Source: Limnohabitans sp. Jir72 (lineage in GTDB: Bacteria; Pseudomonadota; Gammaproteobacteria; Burkholderiales; Burkholderiaceae_C). From it: a stretch of 64,000 bases of DNA. The stretch spans positions 1-64,000 of the forward strand of contig NZ_NESC01000014.1 of assembly GCF_003063575.1 (NCBI RefSeq), read 5' to 3'. Below the pieces are notes generated by a model. It was not told the DNA's origin, searched no databases, and worked only from the letters and a program-made list of their open reading frames with translations. Below, piece by piece: positions 62,382 to 64,000 of the stretch. Every line of letters begins with the position of its first letter. Within the stretch, counting starts at the first letter, position 1. The position numbers and the translations under genes are program-made.

Positions 62382-64000
62382 TTAGACCACCAAAGGCAAA
62401 GCCCTCAGCCGTTTGCCCGTGAGCGCAAACAAGGCATTGCCCACCGCTGGGGCCACCGGCGGAACGGCCGGTTCGCCCACGCCTGCGGGCGCACGCTCGC
62501 TGGGCACGATGTGGGTCTGCACTTGCGGGGCCTGGCTGAGCGTGACCATGGGGTAGCTCGGGAAGTTGCTTTGCTTGACCGCGCCGCCCACGATGTCGAT
62601 CCGGCCATACAGGGCCGCACTCAGGCCATACAGCACGCTGCTTTCCACTTGCTGGGCCACAGTGTCGGGGTTGACCACGGTGCCGCAGTCGATGGCGCAG
62701 ACCACGCGGTGCACGCGAATCTGGCCTTTGTCCAGCGACACCTCGGCCACTTGGGCGGTGATCGATCCAAAGGACTCGTGCAGCGCCATGCCCCGCGCAC
62801 GGCCTGCGGGCAGCGGCTGGCCCCAGCCTGCTTTGTCTGCGGCCAGCTTCAACACAGCGGCGTAGCGCGGCGCGTCTTTGAGCCAGTTCAGTCGGAAGGC
62901 CAGCGGGTCTTGCTGGGTGGCCACGGCCAGTTCGTCGATGAAGCTTTCCGAGAAGAAGGCGTTGTGCGAATGACCGACCGAGCGCCAAAAACCCACCGGC
63001 ACGCCGGATTGGGTGAACACATGGCTCATGTGCTGGCTGGCAAAGCCGTAGGGCAGGTCGAACAGACCCTCTGAGGCGGTCTTGTCGGGCATGTCGATGG
63101 GGCCGGACAGCATGGGCACGGCACGCGCCATCCAGCGCGGGGTGATGGCGTCACCGGCGGACTTGATGCGCAAGCTGGTGACCTGGCCTTTGTCGTCCAG
63201 CGAGGCTTGGAATTTGGCCAAGTGCATGGGGCGGTAAAAGTCGTGCGTCATGTCTTCTTCGCGCGACCAGCTCAGTTGCACGGGTGTGCCATTGCAGGCC
63301 ATGGCCACTTGCACGGCCTGGCCTACAAAGTCGACTTCGAGCCTGCGGCCAAAACCGCCGCCCAGCAGCGTCACGTGCACCGTCACCTGGTCGGCTTTGA
63401 CACCGGCGACTTTGGCCGCCATGTCACGCGCCATTTGCGGCACCTGGGTGGGGGCCCACAGTTCCACGCGCCCGTCTTTGAAGAGGGCCGTGCAGTTCAT
63501 TGGCTCCATCGTGGCGTGGGCCAGATAGGGCGCTTGGTAGAGCGCATCCATGCGGGTGGTGGCCGATTTTTCGGCCTGGGTGGGCACACCTTGCTCGTGG
63601 AAGGTGAAGCCGCTTTCGGTGTTCAGCGCCTTGAGCAAATTGGCTTGGATGGTGGCGGTGTCCAGCGCGCCAGAACTGGGCGCTTGCCACTGCACTTGCA
63701 CGGCTTGTGCGCCCTGGCGTGCATGCCAGGTGCTTTGGCCCACCACCGCCAGACCGGCGGTGCCGCCGCCCCAGGCATCAAGCGGCACGACCTTGGACAC
63801 GCCCTGGAGGGCCAATGCCGCTTTGGTGTCCATGGATGCGGCGCTGCCGCCCAAAATCGGGCTCATTTTCACAGCGGCAAACAGCATGCCCGGCAGGCGC
63901 ACATCCAGTCCGAACTGGGCTTGACCTGTGACTTTGGCAGGGATGTCGGTGCGTGCGGTGGCTTGGCCGATCAGCTTCCAGTCCTTGCGGGCTTTGGGCG
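62382..64000 (-). CDS. Molybdopterin-binding aldehyde/isoquinoline oxidoreductase large subunit (5' end outside the window)
   Basis: The visible 539 codons encode the C-terminal part of a xanthine dehydrogenase-family large subunit of the IorB type. WKLIGQATARTDIPAKVTGQ marks the domain entry, followed by AHATMEPMNCTA, GGGFGRRLEVDFVGQAV, GFWRSVGHSHNAFFSESFID and the molybdenum-site VGEPAVPPVAPAVGNALFAL (active-site Glu). Such enzymes hydroxylate aldehydes or N-heterocycles in the periplasm, with electrons passing to cytochromes. The reading frame stays open to 64000, so the start is beyond the window. Confidence 0.9.
   Translation of the reverse strand, partial: PKARKDWKLIGQATARTDIPAKVTGQAQFGLDVRLPGMLFAAVKMSPILGGSAASMDTKAALALQGVSKVVPLDAWGGGTAGLAVVGQSTWHARQGAQAVQVQWQAPSSGALDTATIQANLLKALNTESGFTFHEQGVPTQAEKSATTRMDALYQAPYLAHATMEPMNCTALFKDGRVELWAPTQVPQMARDMAAKVAGVKADQVTVHVTLLGGGFGRRLEVDFVGQAVQVAMACNGTPVQLSWSREEDMTHDFYRPMHLAKFQASLDDKGQVTSLRIKSAGDAITPRWMARAVPMLSGPIDMPDKTASEGLFDLPYGFASQHMSHVFTQSGVPVGFWRSVGHSHNAFFSESFIDELAVATQQDPLAFRLNWLKDAPRYAAVLKLAADKAGWGQPLPAGRARGMALHESFGSITAQVAEVSLDKGQIRVHRVVCAIDCGTVVNPDTVAQQVESSVLYGLSAALYGRIDIVGGAVKQSNFPSYPMVTLSQAPQVQTHIVPSERAPAGVGEPAVPPVAPAVGNALFALTGKRLRALPLVV

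Overview
The window looks like chromosomal DNA of a betaproteobacterium in the Burkholderiales, most likely a freshwater Comamonadaceae (Limnohabitans/Rhodoferax-like). This is inferred from the high GC content, the dense operons, the metK / slyX / radical-SAM methylase block, the Entner-Doudoroff pair, several TRAP and Liv-type transporters, and a scattered REP-like hairpin family. No rRNA or tRNA gene was found by eye.

Layout. 1-390: the first 11 codons of an IS110/IS1111-type transposase running off the left edge, next to the C-terminal remnant of an IS5-type transposase. 458-4654: metK with a structured leader, slyX with a radical-SAM RNA methylase, and ogt-eamA. 4842-8701: a phosphohexomutase, a glycosyltransferase and waaA (LPS core). 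8866-16400: a tetR-mfp-rnd-pcm-rhodanese-tolC operon encoding a complete tripartite efflux pump. 16559-24790: gcdH with a divergent LysR regulator, msrA, a ZnuD-like TonB receptor, an AEC permease, pdxH and chaC. 24889-27404: edd-eda behind a HexR-like box. 27405-29160: an AT-richer insert holding an unknown 118-aa protein and an orphan C5-cytosine methyltransferase whose promoter carries an SOS-box-like palindrome. 29183-34030: an SDR-fold protein with all the sequence hallmarks of a halohydrin dehalogenase, gloA, a VOC protein with a RIO kinase and a DTW protein, a thioesterase and a VirK/YbjX protein. 34095-42189: an aromatic- or acyl-CoA-like catabolic operon (citryl-CoA lyase-like, AMP-forming CoA ligase, intradiol dioxygenase) divergent from a Liv-type ABC transporter that has a LivM-LivG fusion.

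42227-60013 is a large sugar-acid region in three transcription blocks. (a) An IlvD/Edd dehydratase, a DenD-like dehydrogenase, kdgK, dgoK and dgoA, leftward. (b) A FadR-type regulator, a lone TRAP binding protein and an enolase-superfamily dehydratase, rightward. (c) A nine-gene leftward operon: 2-ketoaldonate reductase, gluconokinase, a small unknown protein, TRAP dctP, gluconate 5-dehydrogenase, dctQ, dctM, L-idonate 5-dehydrogenase and an SDR. It faces a LacI-family regulator across two palindromic operators. Block (c) resembles the E. coli GntII (L-idonate) route: idonate to 5-ketogluconate to gluconate to 6-phosphogluconate, which the edd-eda pair in the same window could finish.

60013-60710 is a tandem array of seven full copies plus one partial copy of an 89/90-bp unit, arranged as two four-unit blocks. 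Each unit includes a variant of the genome's REP-like hairpin. The window ends with a 2-hydroxyacid dehydrogenase, a cupin and the truncated large subunit of a molybdenum hydroxylase.

The observations most worth following up are the halohydrin dehalogenase, the SOS-boxed orphan methyltransferase with its unknown neighbour, the pseudoknot-capable metK leader, and the REP family with its higher-order array.
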